From assembly GCF_011388215.1 (NCBI RefSeq), contig NZ_CP049989.1:2170001-2234000 (forward strand): a DNA stretch of 64,000 nt, given 5' to 3'. Shown here piece by piece: positions 15,968 to 24,191 of this stretch. The notes under the pieces are model-generated. The model did no database searches. It saw only the letters and a list, made by a program, of their open reading frames with translations, and was not told the DNA's origin. The translations under genes were made by a program, and so were the position numbers. Positions within the stretch are counted from its first letter, which is position 1; each line of letters opens with the position of its first letter. Source of the stretch: Hydrogenophaga crocea (lineage in GTDB: Bacteria; Pseudomonadota; Gammaproteobacteria; Burkholderiales; Burkholderiaceae_C).

Positions 15968-18523
15968 ATGTACTCGCTCAACGATTCGAGCCCCGCCGCG
16001 GCCCAGGCCGCGCCGACCGTGGACGACGCGCTGCACCGCGCGATCGACGAGGCCTGCGCGCAGGCCTGCCGCGCCATCGCACCCAGCTGGCCGCTGGACC
16101 GCGCGATCGCGGTGAACCCGCACTGGCAGCGCATCGGCCTGCCGCTGCGCCGCGTGGCCGCGCGCATGGCAGCGCTGGGCAACGTGCAGGTGTTCCCGCC
16201 GCGCGAGCGCCAGCGCGAGGCCTGGCAACAGGGCCGCATCCGCCCGGCCGATCTGGCGCAGGCGCTGCAGCAACTGCCGGCGGCCCAGAGCGCGGGCCTG
16301 AGCGCCGAGCGCTGCGTGCAGGCGCTCCACGAACCCGCGCCCAGCGCCCAGCTGCCGCTGCTGATCGACGTGCTCGACACCGACCCGCGGCGCGGCAACC
16401 GGCTGGGCTGGCGCCAGGCCGTCACGCACCAGGTGAGCCAGACCTGCGCGGCCTACTTCGACGCCCACCAGGCCGACTGGCAGCCCGAGCACCGCGAGGG
16501 CCTGTACGCCTTCTGGCGCGACACCCTCACGCACGACCACGGCATCGGCCTGCTGATGGGCCTGCCCGACCTGGGCCAGGCGATCGGCGCACTGCCCGCC
16601 ACCGCCCAGGACGCCGAGCGCTGGGTGATCGCGCGCCTGGGCCTGCCGCCCGCGGTGTGGGCCGACTACCTCGAATCGGTGCTGCTGTCGGTGAACGGCT
16701 GGGCCTCGTGGTGCGCCTACCTGGGCTGGCAGGCCGCGCAGCAGGGCGGGCACGACGCGCACCTGCGCGAGCTGCTCGCGATCCGCCTCGCCTGGGGGGT
16801 GCTGCTGCTCGAAGGCAAACACGACGACGACGCCGAACGGGCCTTCGCCGAGCTGCAGCAGGCCTGGGCCGACGCGCCCCAGGTGCTGCAAAAAGCAGAG
16901 CGGGCGCTGCTCGTGGACGAGGTGTGGCAGCTCGCGCTGGAGGTCGGCTACCAGCGCCAGCTCGCGCAACGCCTGCTCGCCACGGCCGCGCCGCCGCTGG
17001 TGCCGCCCGTGACCGAGGTGCAGGCCGCCTTCTGCATCGACGTGCGCAGCGAGCCGCTGCGCCGCGCGATCGAGGCCGAGTGGCCGGCCGTGCAGACGCT
17101 GGGCTTCGCCGGCTTCTTCGGCTTGCCCGTGGCCTACACGCCGCTGGCCACGGCCGCGCGCCGGCCGCAGCTGCCGGGCCTGCTCGCGCCCGCCATGGAA
17201 GTGACCGACCGCGTGGTGAGCGCCGACGCCGCGCACCGCGCCACCGACGCGCTGCTGCAGGCCGCGGCCGAGCGCTCGCGCCAGACGCGTCTGGCGCTCA
17301 AGGACCAGTGGCAGGCCGCCAGCCGCTGGCCCGGCGCGGCGTTTTCTTTCGTCGAGGCCGCGGGCCTGGGCTACCTCGGCAAGCTCGGCGGCTGGCTGGT
17401 GCCGGGCCGGCGGGCGCGCGCGCGCGACGACCTCGAAGGCCTGCCCGCGCGCTACCGCCCCGTGTGCCGTCCGGCCCTGATGGGCCTGGACACCGCGGCC
17501 AAGGTGGCACTGGCCGCGCGCGTGCTGCACGCCATGGGCCTGGGCGCGGCGGGCTCGCAGGTGGCGCCGCTGGTGCTGCTGGTGGGCCACGGCAGCCAGT
17601 CGGCCAACAACGCCCACGCGGCCGCGCTCGACTGCGGCGCCTGCTGCGGCCAGACTGGCGAGGTGAACGCGCGCAGCCTGGCGCAACTGCTCAACGAGGC
17701 CGCGGTGCGCGAAGGCCTGCGCGCGCAAGGGGTGGCCCTGCCCGATGACACGGTGTTCATGGCCGCGCTGCACAACACCACCACCGACGAGATCGAGGGC
17801 TTTGACCTCGACCTGCTGCCACCGGCCGCGCTCGCGCGCTGGGAGCACCTGCAGCGCGTGCTCGAACACGCCTGCGACCGCGTGCGCCGCGAACGCGCGC
17901 CCTCGCTCGGGCTCGACCCGCGCGCGCCGCACACCGAGCTGCTCGACCAACTGCGCCGCCGCGCCAACGACGGCGCGCAGACCCGCCCCGAGTGGGGCCT
18001 GGCGGGCAACGCCGCGTTCGTGATCGCGCCGCGCTGGCGCAGCCTGGGCAGCGTGCTCCAGGGCCGCAGCTTCCTGCACGACTACGACGCCGCGCACGAC
18101 CGCGACGGCAGCGTGCTCGAACTGCTGATGACCGCGCCCATGCTGGTCACGCACTGGATCAACTGGCAGTACCACGCGTCCACCTGCGACCCGCAGCACC
18201 TGGGCAGCGGCAACAAGGTGCTGCACAACGTGGTGGGCGGCCACCTGGGCGTGTTCGAGGGCAACGGCGGCGACCTGCGCGTCGGCCTGTCCAGGCAGTC
18301 GCTGCACGATGGCGAGCGCTGGGTGCACGAGCCGCTGCGCCTCACGGTGGTGATCGACGCTGCGCAGGAAGCGATCGACAAAGTGATCGGCCAGCATGCG
18401 GTGGTGCGGCAACTGATCGACAACGGCTGGCTGCACCTGTGGCGCTTCGCGGACTCGGGCTTCGAGCGCCGTGTGCACGGCGGCTGGCAGGCGGTGGCGA
18501 ACGTGGGGGCCGTGCGCGCATGA
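15968..18523 (+). CDS. dabA: DabA (DUF2309/UPF0753) inorganic carbon transporter subunit
   Basis: An 851-residue DabA-type protein, a zinc-dependent beta-carbonic-anhydrase-like subunit thought to hydrate CO2 unidirectionally when coupled to DabB. The proposed zinc and catalytic residues are in place: Cys356-Ile-Asp358 in FCIDVRSE, His541 in LVGHGSQS, and Cys556 in LDCGACCG. The C-x-D pair and the His-to-Cys spacing of 15 match those reported for H. neapolitanus DabA (C351, D353, H524, C539). A CGGAGA ribosome-binding site precedes ATG 15968. The stop overlaps the next start (ATGA), so a third gene is translationally coupled. Confidence 0.93.
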   Translation: MYSLNDSSPAAAQAAPTVDDALHRAIDEACAQACRAIAPSWPLDRAIAVNPHWQRIGLPLRRVAARMAALGNVQVFPPRERQREAWQQGRIRPADLAQALQQLPAAQSAGLSAERCVQALHEPAPSAQLPLLIDVLDTDPRRGNRLGWRQAVTHQVSQTCAAYFDAHQADWQPEHREGLYAFWRDTLTHDHGIGLLMGLPDLGQAIGALPATAQDAERWVIARLGLPPAVWADYLESVLLSVNGWASWCAYLGWQAAQQGGHDAHLRELLAIRLAWGVLLLEGKHDDDAERAFAELQQAWADAPQVLQKAERALLVDEVWQLALEVGYQRQLAQRLLATAAPPLVPPVTEVQAAFCIDVRSEPLRRAIEAEWPAVQTLGFAGFFGLPVAYTPLATAARRPQLPGLLAPAMEVTDRVVSADAAHRATDALLQAAAERSRQTRLALKDQWQAASRWPGAAFSFVEAAGLGYLGKLGGWLVPGRRARARDDLEGLPARYRPVCRPALMGLDTAAKVALAARVLHAMGLGAAGSQVAPLVLLVGHGSQSANNAHAAALDCGACCGQTGEVNARSLAQLLNEAAVREGLRAQGVALPDDTVFMAALHNTTTDEIEGFDLDLLPPAALARWEHLQRVLEHACDRVRRERAPSLGLDPRAPHTELLDQLRRRANDGAQTRPEWGLAGNAAFVIAPRWRSLGSVLQGRSFLHDYDAAHDRDGSVLELLMTAPMLVTHWINWQYHASTCDPQHLGSGNKVLHNVVGGHLGVFEGNGGDLRVGLSRQSLHDGERWVHEPLRLTVVIDAAQEAIDKVIGQHAVVRQLIDNGWLHLWRFADSGFERRVHGGWQAVANVGAVRA

Positions 18524-19371
18524 GTCGGCCCGGACCGTACGCGGGCCAGCGCGTGGCCCTGCTCACCCAGCACGGCAAGGAACGCGTGATCGCACCTGTG
18601 CTCGACCCCGGCCTGGGTTGCACCGTGCAGCTCGTGAGCGGCTTCGACACCGACCTGCTCGGCACCTTCACACGCGAGATCCCGCGCGAGGGCACGCAGG
18701 TGGAGGCCGCGCGGCGCAAGGCGCGCCAGGGCATGGCGCTGTCGGGCCTGCCCCTGGGCCTGGCGAGCGAAGGCAGCTTCGGCCCCGACCCCTTCACGGG
18801 CATGTTTCCCTGGAACGTCGAGGTGCTGGTGTGGATCGACGACGCGCAGGGCCTGGAGGTGGTGGGCGTGGCCCAGGGCCCGGCGCGCAACGGGCATGTG
18901 CACAGCAACGCCTGGGCCGACATCGAGGCCTTTGCGCAGCGCGAGGGTTTTCCGCGGCAGCAGCTCGTGATCCGCCCCGACGACGAGGACGGCCCGCCGC
19001 TGCACAAGGGCGTGGCCGACTGGGCGCTGCTGCGCCGCGGCTTCGACGAGGCGCTGGCGCAATCGCGGCAGGGCCGCGTGTTCGTGGAGCACGACCTGCG
19101 CGCCTTCGCGCACCCCGAGCGCATGGCGCGCATCGGCCAGGCCGCGCAAGACCTGCTGCAGCGCCTGCGCTCGGTCTGCCCGGCCTGCGGCGCGCCGGGC
19201 TTCGGCGTGAGCCACCGCGAACCCGGCCTGCCCTGCGCCGACTGCGGCAGCCCCACCAGCAGCTACCGCAGCGAGGTCTGGCGCTGCCCGTGCTGCGCGC
19301 ACCAGACCGACCGTCCGCGCACCGACCGGCTCACCGCCGAGCCGGCGCATTGCGGGCAGTGCAATCCCTGA
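18520..19371 (+). CDS. DUF6671-like zinc-ribbon protein coupled to dabA
   Basis: A 283-residue protein resembling DUF6671. The first ~200 residues form a compact alpha/beta domain (GQRVALLTQHGKERVIAP; VSGFDTDLLGTFTREIPR; SEGSFGPDPF). The C-terminal 70 residues carry four CxxC-type pairs (CPAC, CADC, CPCC, CGQC), suggesting two zinc ribbons. The ATG at 18520 overlaps the dabA stop by four bases, so it is the third member of the dab operon. No function is known to me. Context suggests assembly, metal delivery to the DabA zinc site, or regulation of the pump, but this is conjecture. Confidence 0.8.
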   Translation: MSRPGPYAGQRVALLTQHGKERVIAPVLDPGLGCTVQLVSGFDTDLLGTFTREIPREGTQVEAARRKARQGMALSGLPLGLASEGSFGPDPFTGMFPWNVEVLVWIDDAQGLEVVGVAQGPARNGHVHSNAWADIEAFAQREGFPRQQLVIRPDDEDGPPLHKGVADWALLRRGFDEALAQSRQGRVFVEHDLRAFAHPERMARIGQAAQDLLQRLRSVCPACGAPGFGVSHREPGLPCADCGSPTSSYRSEVWRCPCCAHQTDRPRTDRLTAEPAHCGQCNP

Positions 19372-19384
19372 TCGATGTGACGCT

Positions 19385-19822
19385 TCAGCGCAAGCGGGCG
19401 AGGTAAGACAACAGCTCGGGAGCCATGCGCGCCATGGCTTCGAGCGCAGCCTCCACATCGTCAGCGGTGGGCTCCATCCCCTGGTACTGGTTGTTGCGCA
19501 GGTCGCGGATGGCGTCGACACGATCGAACACCGACTCGGTCACGCCCACGATGGCCGCAGCGGCTTCAAGCGCCTCGGCGTGATGCCCGTTGGCCGAGGT
19601 ACAGCGCCAACCTTCGATCAGCAGCACGGCAAAGCTCAAATTGAGAACGGCATCGTAGGCAGCGCCCAGCCGCGTGCTGTTCGAGTTGGCGGCGCGGTGG
19701 GCATCGGCCGCCTTGCCTTGCGCAATGCTTCGCCAGCCGGCCACCGACATGCGGCTAACGGGCGCCTTGACGAACACTTTGCTGCCGGCGCGCAGGAAGT
19801 CCTGGGGTTGGCGCAAGGGCAT
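19385..19822 (-). CDS. HEPN-domain protein of an MNT/HEPN pair
   Basis: A 145-residue helical protein. Start ATG 19822 has AGGGAG six bases upstream; a second in-frame ATG at 19750 has none. Features of HEPN proteins paired with nucleotidyltransferases are visible: AWRSIAQGKAADAHRAA-type start (about 28-46), YDAVLNLSFAVLL, and RDLRNNQYQG (106-115). The RX4-6H catalytic histidine is not present; the position reads Arg-Asn-Asn-Gln-Tyr, a variant seen in HEPN proteins with 'RN..Y'. Its gene overlaps the upstream nucleotidyltransferase gene by 68 bp, an unusually long overlap. It probably forms a complex with that protein; whether it is an active RNase is doubtful. Confidence 0.78.
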   Translation of the reverse strand: MPLRQPQDFLRAGSKVFVKAPVSRMSVAGWRSIAQGKAADAHRAANSNSTRLGAAYDAVLNLSFAVLLIEGWRCTSANGHHAEALEAAAAIVGVTESVFDRVDAIRDLRNNQYQGMEPTADDVEAALEAMARMAPELLSYLARLR

Positions 19823-20396
19823 GGATGTCTCCCTGGAGTTCGATGACATCGCCCGACGCGATGTCTTGAACCAGTGAGTCCCCGCCCGACCGGGCTCTGC
19901 TCCAGTCGGCCAGTGTGTAAAGCAGCACGTTCACCGGCCGGCCGAGTGCGCGACCGGCCTTCTTGAAGTGCGACTGCGCCTGCAGGCGCGACAAACCATC
20001 GGCGATCAGCAGCAGGTCGATGTCGCTGTCGGGCCGGGGCTCACCGCGGGCGACCGAGCCGAAGATGGCCGCGGCGTGCACCCCGCCCCCGAGCTGCGAC
20101 ACCGCTTCGCGCAACACACGCACGGTCGTGTGGTCTTGTTGGAGCAGGGCGCGCAGCGGCTTCAAGGCCGGATCGCCGGACGCGCGGAACACCGTCTGGC
20201 CGAACTGCACCGACGATTCGAGCAGCCCCACGTCCACCCAGCGCCGCAACCAGCGCGAGGTATTGCCCGGGTCGACACCCGCCTCCATGGCCAGTTCACG
20301 CACCCGGAACGGGCGCTCGGGTTGCCCGTACAGGCAGCGCAGCACCCGGTACCGCGAGGCACCCCCCAGCAGTTCGGCCATGAGATCGGTGTTCAT
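19755..20396 (-). CDS. MNT-type nucleotidyltransferase with N-terminal winged helix
   Basis: A 213-residue protein. Residues 1-75 form a winged helix (RYRVLRCLYGQPERPFRVRELA; GNTSRWLRRWVDVGLLE). The minimal nucleotidyltransferase domain follows, with the GSX10DXD signature: Gly113-Ser114 and Asp125-x-Asp127 in IFGSVARGEPRPDSDIDLLL. MNT proteins of this kind act as antitoxins that AMPylate a partner HEPN toxin (type VII-like systems). The fused winged helix suggests that this one also autoregulates. The partner HEPN gene overlaps its 3' end. A 15-bp inverted repeat lies 26 bp before its ATG. Confidence 0.87.
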   Translation of the reverse strand: MNTDLMAELLGGASRYRVLRCLYGQPERPFRVRELAMEAGVDPGNTSRWLRRWVDVGLLESSVQFGQTVFRASGDPALKPLRALLQQDHTTVRVLREAVSQLGGGVHAAAIFGSVARGEPRPDSDIDLLLIADGLSRLQAQSHFKKAGRALGRPVNVLLYTLADWSRARSGGDSLVQDIASGDVIELQGDIHALAPTPGLPARRQQSVRQGAR

Positions 20397-20421
20397 GCGT
20401 TGCATGTTACACATCGATCGC

Positions 20422-20455
20422 TGTTGAATCACCATCAATCGATGGTGATTCAACA
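20422..20455. promoter_or_regulatory. perfect 15-bp inverted repeat upstream of the MNT/HEPN genes
   Basis: Arms TGTTGAATCACCATC and GATGGTGATTCAACA are separated by AATC. The repeat lies between the end of the LysR remnant and the MNT start. There is no T-run after it in the direction of transcription, so it is not an intrinsic terminator. An operator bound by the winged-helix domain of the nucleotidyltransferase is the simplest explanation. Confidence 0.65.
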
Positions 20456-20466
20456 ACTTGTATCGC

Positions 20467-21309
20467 TCAATCCCCCAGGCCGACCAGCACCTTCAGCACC
20501 GCATCCACCGCCGGGTCGGGCGTGGCCAGCCGCCGGTGTGCGAGCGCCATCGGCCGCATCAGGCGCGGGTGCAGGTGGCGCACCTGTACCCCGGGTGCGT
20601 CCAGTTGGTCCTGCACCTCTTCGAGCGGCAGCAGGGCCGCGCTCTGGCTGGCCGCGGCCAGGCTCTTGAGCGCGCCCGGGTAGCTCAGCGTGAGGTAGGG
20701 GCGCGGGTGGTAGCCGGCCTGGCCGAACCAGGCCGCCACCAGGCCGTGCATTTGCGTGGCCGGCGCGAACGACGCCCAGCGCCGGGTCACGAGCCAATCG
20801 GGCGTGACCCGCTCGGGCGCGTTCCACGACGCCGGCAGCAGCGCCACCATCGGGTCGTTGCGCCAGGGCGTCAGGCTCACCTCGGCCATGGGCGGCTGCG
20901 GGCTCGCGACGATGCCGATGTCCAGCGTGGCGCTCGTGAGGCGCCGCATGGCCTCGGCCGAGCCCACCGCTTCGAGCTTGACCTCCACACCCGGGCTCGA
21001 GCGCCCCAGGGCCTCGAGCGCCATGGGCAGCAAGCGCGTGCTCACGCCCGCCGACACGCCCACGCGCACCACGCCCTCGCGCCCGCTCGCGCGGCGCTGC
21101 ACCCGGTCCATCAGTTCGTCGCGCGCCGCGAGCAGCTTGCGCCCCTCGCGCACCAGCACCTCACCCGCGGGCGTGAGCTCGGCCCGCTTGCGCCCGCGCA
21201 CCACCAGCAAACGGCTGGTGCGCGCGCTGGCGAACGCTCTGGCGTGTGCCGAGCGGGCCGTGGGCGAGCGCTTTCGCGTGCCGCCGAACGGCGGCTGAGG
21301 CCGGCGCAT
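20467..21309 (-). pseudogene. LysR-family regulator lacking its N-terminal HTH
   Basis: From RTSRLLVVRGRKRAELTPAG onward (in pieces) the protein matches a LysR regulator: end of the wing, linker helix, then a complete co-inducer-binding domain (VRVGVSAGVSTRLLPMALEAL; LDIGIVASP). The normal first ~50 residues with the recognition helix are absent. The sequence before that point (MRRPQPPFGG onward) is unrelated and begins at an ATG inside the T-tract of the neighbouring terminator. A shifted frame in the same stretch gives weak HTH-like residues (VRRHAKALAHGPLGTR), so decay by truncation plus frameshift is possible. It probably does not bind DNA. If expressed, it would be a 280-residue ligand-binding fragment. 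Confidence 0.65.
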
Positions 21310-21310
21310 G

Positions 21311-21344
21311 AAAAAACCCCCGGGGCCCGGGGCCGCGGGGGTTT
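21311..21344 (-). terminator. intrinsic terminator after dctP
   Basis: On the minus strand a 9-bp stem AAACCCCCG/CGGGGGTTT encloses a GC-rich loop and runs into a T6 tract (21316 to 21311), 22 bases after the dctP stop. It would end the gntK-dctQMP transcript. Confidence 0.85.
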
Positions 21345-21365
21345 GTGAGCAAGGGTGGGCCGCGC

Positions 21366-22382
21366 TTACTTGCCGCCGCGCGCCTTGGCCACCGCGGCCT
21401 GGGTTTCCTTCCACAGGTCGTCGCCCACGTTGGCGGCGATGCCGGCGTTCACCGCGCTGAGCTTCTCGCGCATGCGGTTGGCTTCGGCGGGGCTGAGCTG
21501 GTTGATCTGCATGCCCTTGGCCTTGAGGTCGGCCAGCGCCTTGTCGGCCTCGGCACGCGTGTCCTTGCGCTCGAAGTCGCGGCTCTTCTTCGCGGCGTCC
21601 AGCAGCACCTTCTGCTCGTCCTTGCTGAGCTGGTCCCACCACTTCTTGCTCACGGTCACGATCCACGGGCTGTAGACGTGGTTGGTGACGGTGAGGAACT
21701 TCTGCACCTCGTAGAACTTGCTCGAGACGATGGTGTTGTACGGGTTCTCCTGGCCATCGACAGTCTTGGTCTCGAGCGCGGTGAACAGCTCGGAGAACGG
21801 CAGCGGCACGGCGTTGGCGCCCAGGGTCTTGAAGCTGTCGATGAAGACGTTGTTCTGCATCACGCGCAGCTTGATGCCGTCGAGGTCTTCGAGCTTGGTG
21901 ACGGCGCGCTTGTTGTTGGTGAGGTTGCGAAAGCCGTTTTCCCAGTAGACCAGGCCGACCAGGCCCTTGTCCTGCAGCTTGTCCATCACCTTCTGGCCGA
22001 CCGGGCCGTCGAGCACCACGTCGGCTTCCTGCGCGTTGTTGAACAGGAAGGGGGTGTCCCAGATGGCCATCTCTTTGGTGATGCCCACCAGCGTGGCGGT
22101 CGAGCCCACCATCATTTCCTGCGCGCCACCGATCAGGGCCTGCTGCATCTGGATGTCGGAGCCCAGCGCGGCCGCGCCGATGGCGCGCACCTTCATCTTG
22201 CCGCCCGAGGCCTTCTCGACCTCCTGCGCGAACAGCTTGACCGCGCGGCCCTGGTTGGAGTCTTCGTTGAGGCCGTAGCCGAAGCGGATCATGCGCGGCT
22301 TGATGTCCTGCGCGTGGGCGAGGCCACCGGCCACGGTGGCCAGGGCCACGGTGAGCGTGAGCGCGAGTTGCTTGAGTTTCAT
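21366..22382 (-). CDS. dctP: TRAP transporter substrate-binding protein (DctP family)
   Basis: A 338-residue periplasmic solute-binding protein. ATG 22382 was chosen because AGGAG lies six bases upstream; the ATG two codons earlier abuts the AGGAG. A signal peptide (KLKQLALTLTVALATVAGGLAHA) precedes the mature domain. The DctP pattern is clear: IRFGYGLNEDSNQG, the arginine in GIKLRVMQN that binds the ligand carboxylate, and KTVDGQENPYNTI. It is the last gene of the gntK-dctQ-dctM-dctP operon, followed by a terminator. Substrates of this family are mostly organic acids; the coupled gluconokinase suggests gluconate or a related sugar acid. Confidence 0.93.
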   Translation of the reverse strand: MKLKQLALTLTVALATVAGGLAHAQDIKPRMIRFGYGLNEDSNQGRAVKLFAQEVEKASGGKMKVRAIGAAALGSDIQMQQALIGGAQEMMVGSTATLVGITKEMAIWDTPFLFNNAQEADVVLDGPVGQKVMDKLQDKGLVGLVYWENGFRNLTNNKRAVTKLEDLDGIKLRVMQNNVFIDSFKTLGANAVPLPFSELFTALETKTVDGQENPYNTIVSSKFYEVQKFLTVTNHVYSPWIVTVSKKWWDQLSKDEQKVLLDAAKKSRDFERKDTRAEADKALADLKAKGMQINQLSPAEANRMREKLSAVNAGIAANVGDDLWKETQAAVAKARGGK

Positions 22383-22437
22383 GGTCATCTCCTGGGGTTG
22401 TTGGCGGCCGCGCCGCCGGGTGAAAACGGAAAGGGGT

Positions 22438-23715
22438 TCAGAACATCCACTTGAGCGGCTGGGTGACGATGGCCGGGAACACGATGAGCAGCGCCAGCAT
22501 GGCCAGGTAGACCAGCAGGAAGGGCATGACGCCGCGGATCACCGATTCCATGCGCAGCCCGCCCACGCCGGCCACCACGTTGAGCACCGTGCCCACGGGC
22601 GGCGTGAGCAGGCCCAGGCAGCCGATGAAGATGAACACGAAGCCGAAGTACACCGGGTCGATGCCGGCCTTGGCGGCCAGCGGCGCGAGCACCGGCGCGA
22701 GGATGAGGATGGTGGGCGTGAGGTCCATCACCATGCCCACGGCCAGCAGGAACACCGCCACCACCGCCATGAACAGCAGCGGGTTCTGCAGCAGCGGGCC
22801 CATGATGTCGGCGAGCTGGTTGGGCAGGTCGGCCAGGGTGATCATGTAGCTGGCCGCGGTGGCGGCGCCGCACAGGAACATCACCACGCCGGTGGTGCGC
22901 GCGGCGTCCACGAACACGCGGTACAGGCCGGCCACGCTGAGTTCGCGGTACACGAACATGGCCACCACCAGCGCGTAGGCCGCGGCCACCACGGCGGCTT
23001 CGGTGGGCGTGAAGATGCCCAGGCGCAGGCCGCCGATGATGATCACCGGCATGAACAGCGCCCAGATGCTCGACGCCAGCACCGAGCGGCGGAACGACCA
23101 ACTGGTTTTCTCGGCCACCGGCAGCTGTTCGCGGCCCGCGATGCGGCGCCACACCAGCACCAGGCTCACCGCCATCAGCAGGCCGGGCACGATGCCCGCG
23201 AGGAACAGCTTGCTGATCGAGGTGTTGGTGGTGACGCCGTAGATCACCATGGGCATGGACGGCGGGATGATGGGCGCGATGATGCCGCCCGAGGCGATCA
23301 GGCCCGCGCTCGGGCCTTCGGGGTAGCGCTGCTGGCGCATCATGGGCAACAGCAGCGTGGCCAGGGCGGCGGTGTCGGCGATGGCTGAGCCGCTCATGGA
23401 CGCGAGCATCACCGAGGCCGCAATGGCCACGTAGCCCAGGCCGCCGGGGATGTGGCCCACGAAGGCGCGCGCGAGGTCGATGATGCGCCGGCTCAGGCCG
23501 CCCGCGTTCATGAGCTCGCCCGCGAGGATGAAGAAGGGCACGGCCAGCAGCGGGAAGCTGTCGAAGCCCGCCTGCACGTTCTGCGCGAGCAGTTGGGCGT
23601 CGAAGAAGTCGAGCTGCACCATGAGCGCGAGCGCGGTGAGCATGAGCGCGAACGCGATGGGCACGCCCACCGTCATGGTGGCGAACAGCACCAGCAGGAA
23701 CAGCACGATGGTCAT
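22438..23715 (-). CDS. dctM: TRAP transporter large permease (DctM family)
   Basis: A 425-residue protein with about 12 membrane segments, the sodium/proton-coupled permease of the TRAP system. Family landmarks include FFILAGELMNAGGLSRRI, ASGGIIAPIIPPSMPMVIYG (in pieces) and GLLTPPVGTVLNVV. Its ATG overlaps the dctQ stop (ATGA), so the two membrane subunits are translationally coupled. It works with the preceding DctQ and the following DctP. Confidence 0.94.
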   Translation of the reverse strand: MTIVLFLLVLFATMTVGVPIAFALMLTALALMVQLDFFDAQLLAQNVQAGFDSFPLLAVPFFILAGELMNAGGLSRRIIDLARAFVGHIPGGLGYVAIAASVMLASMSGSAIADTAALATLLLPMMRQQRYPEGPSAGLIASGGIIAPIIPPSMPMVIYGVTTNTSISKLFLAGIVPGLLMAVSLVLVWRRIAGREQLPVAEKTSWSFRRSVLASSIWALFMPVIIIGGLRLGIFTPTEAAVVAAAYALVVAMFVYRELSVAGLYRVFVDAARTTGVVMFLCGAATAASYMITLADLPNQLADIMGPLLQNPLLFMAVVAVFLLAVGMVMDLTPTILILAPVLAPLAAKAGIDPVYFGFVFIFIGCLGLLTPPVGTVLNVVAGVGGLRMESVIRGVMPFLLVYLAMLALLIVFPAIVTQPLKWMF

Positions 23716-24191
23716 GCGGCACCGCCTTCCTGGCGGCCGAACAGCTCGGCCAGCGCCTGCAGCACCAGCAGCGCGGCCATGCACACCCCCATCACGAAAA
23801 TGGCGCCCGCGGCCAGCGCCAGCGGGTAGCCCATGACCGGGCTGTGGCTGCCCATGCCCACCACCACCTGCGCCCAGGCGCCGGTGATGAGGTAGTACAG
23901 CGACAGGCCGATGAGCCCGCGCGTGAGCCAGCGCAGCACCGCGGCGGGCACGCCGCTCAGGCGCGCGGTGACGAGGTCGAAGCCCAGGTGCTTGCCTTCG
24001 GCGAAGGTGAGCGTGGCCGCGATGGCCACCAGCCACACGAACAGCAGGCGCGAGAGTTCTTCGGACACCACCCAGCCCGTGCCCCACACGTAGCGCAGCA
24101 CCACGTTGCCGAACACGGCCACCACCATGCCCGCCAGGCACAGGGCCAGGAAACCCTCGGCCAGGTGCTTGAGGAAGCGGATCGCTTTCAT
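23712..24191 (-). CDS. dctQ: TRAP transporter small permease (DctQ family)
   Basis: A 159-residue four-helix membrane protein of the DctQ type (GNVVLRYVWGTGWVVSEELSR; LVAIAATLTFAEGKHLGFD, in pieces). It joins DctM in the membrane complex. The ATG at 24191 overlaps the gluconokinase stop by four bases, coupling sugar-acid kinase and transporter in one transcript. Confidence 0.92.
   Translation of the reverse strand: MKAIRFLKHLAEGFLALCLAGMVVAVFGNVVLRYVWGTGWVVSEELSRLLFVWLVAIAATLTFAEGKHLGFDLVTARLSGVPAAVLRWLTRGLIGLSLYYLITGAWAQVVVGMGSHSPVMGYPLALAAGAIFVMGVCMAALLVLQALAELFGRQEGGAA

Noticed and set aside
14213-18478. A 1421-codon open frame antisense to dabB and dabA
   Set aside because: Its composition is the complement of the dab genes (His/Gln/Arg-rich) and it shows no domain. 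It is a by-product of high GC at third positions.
20422-20455. Inverted repeat as an intrinsic terminator of the LysR remnant
   Set aside because: No T-run follows the stem in the minus-strand direction, and it sits at promoter distance from the MNT start.
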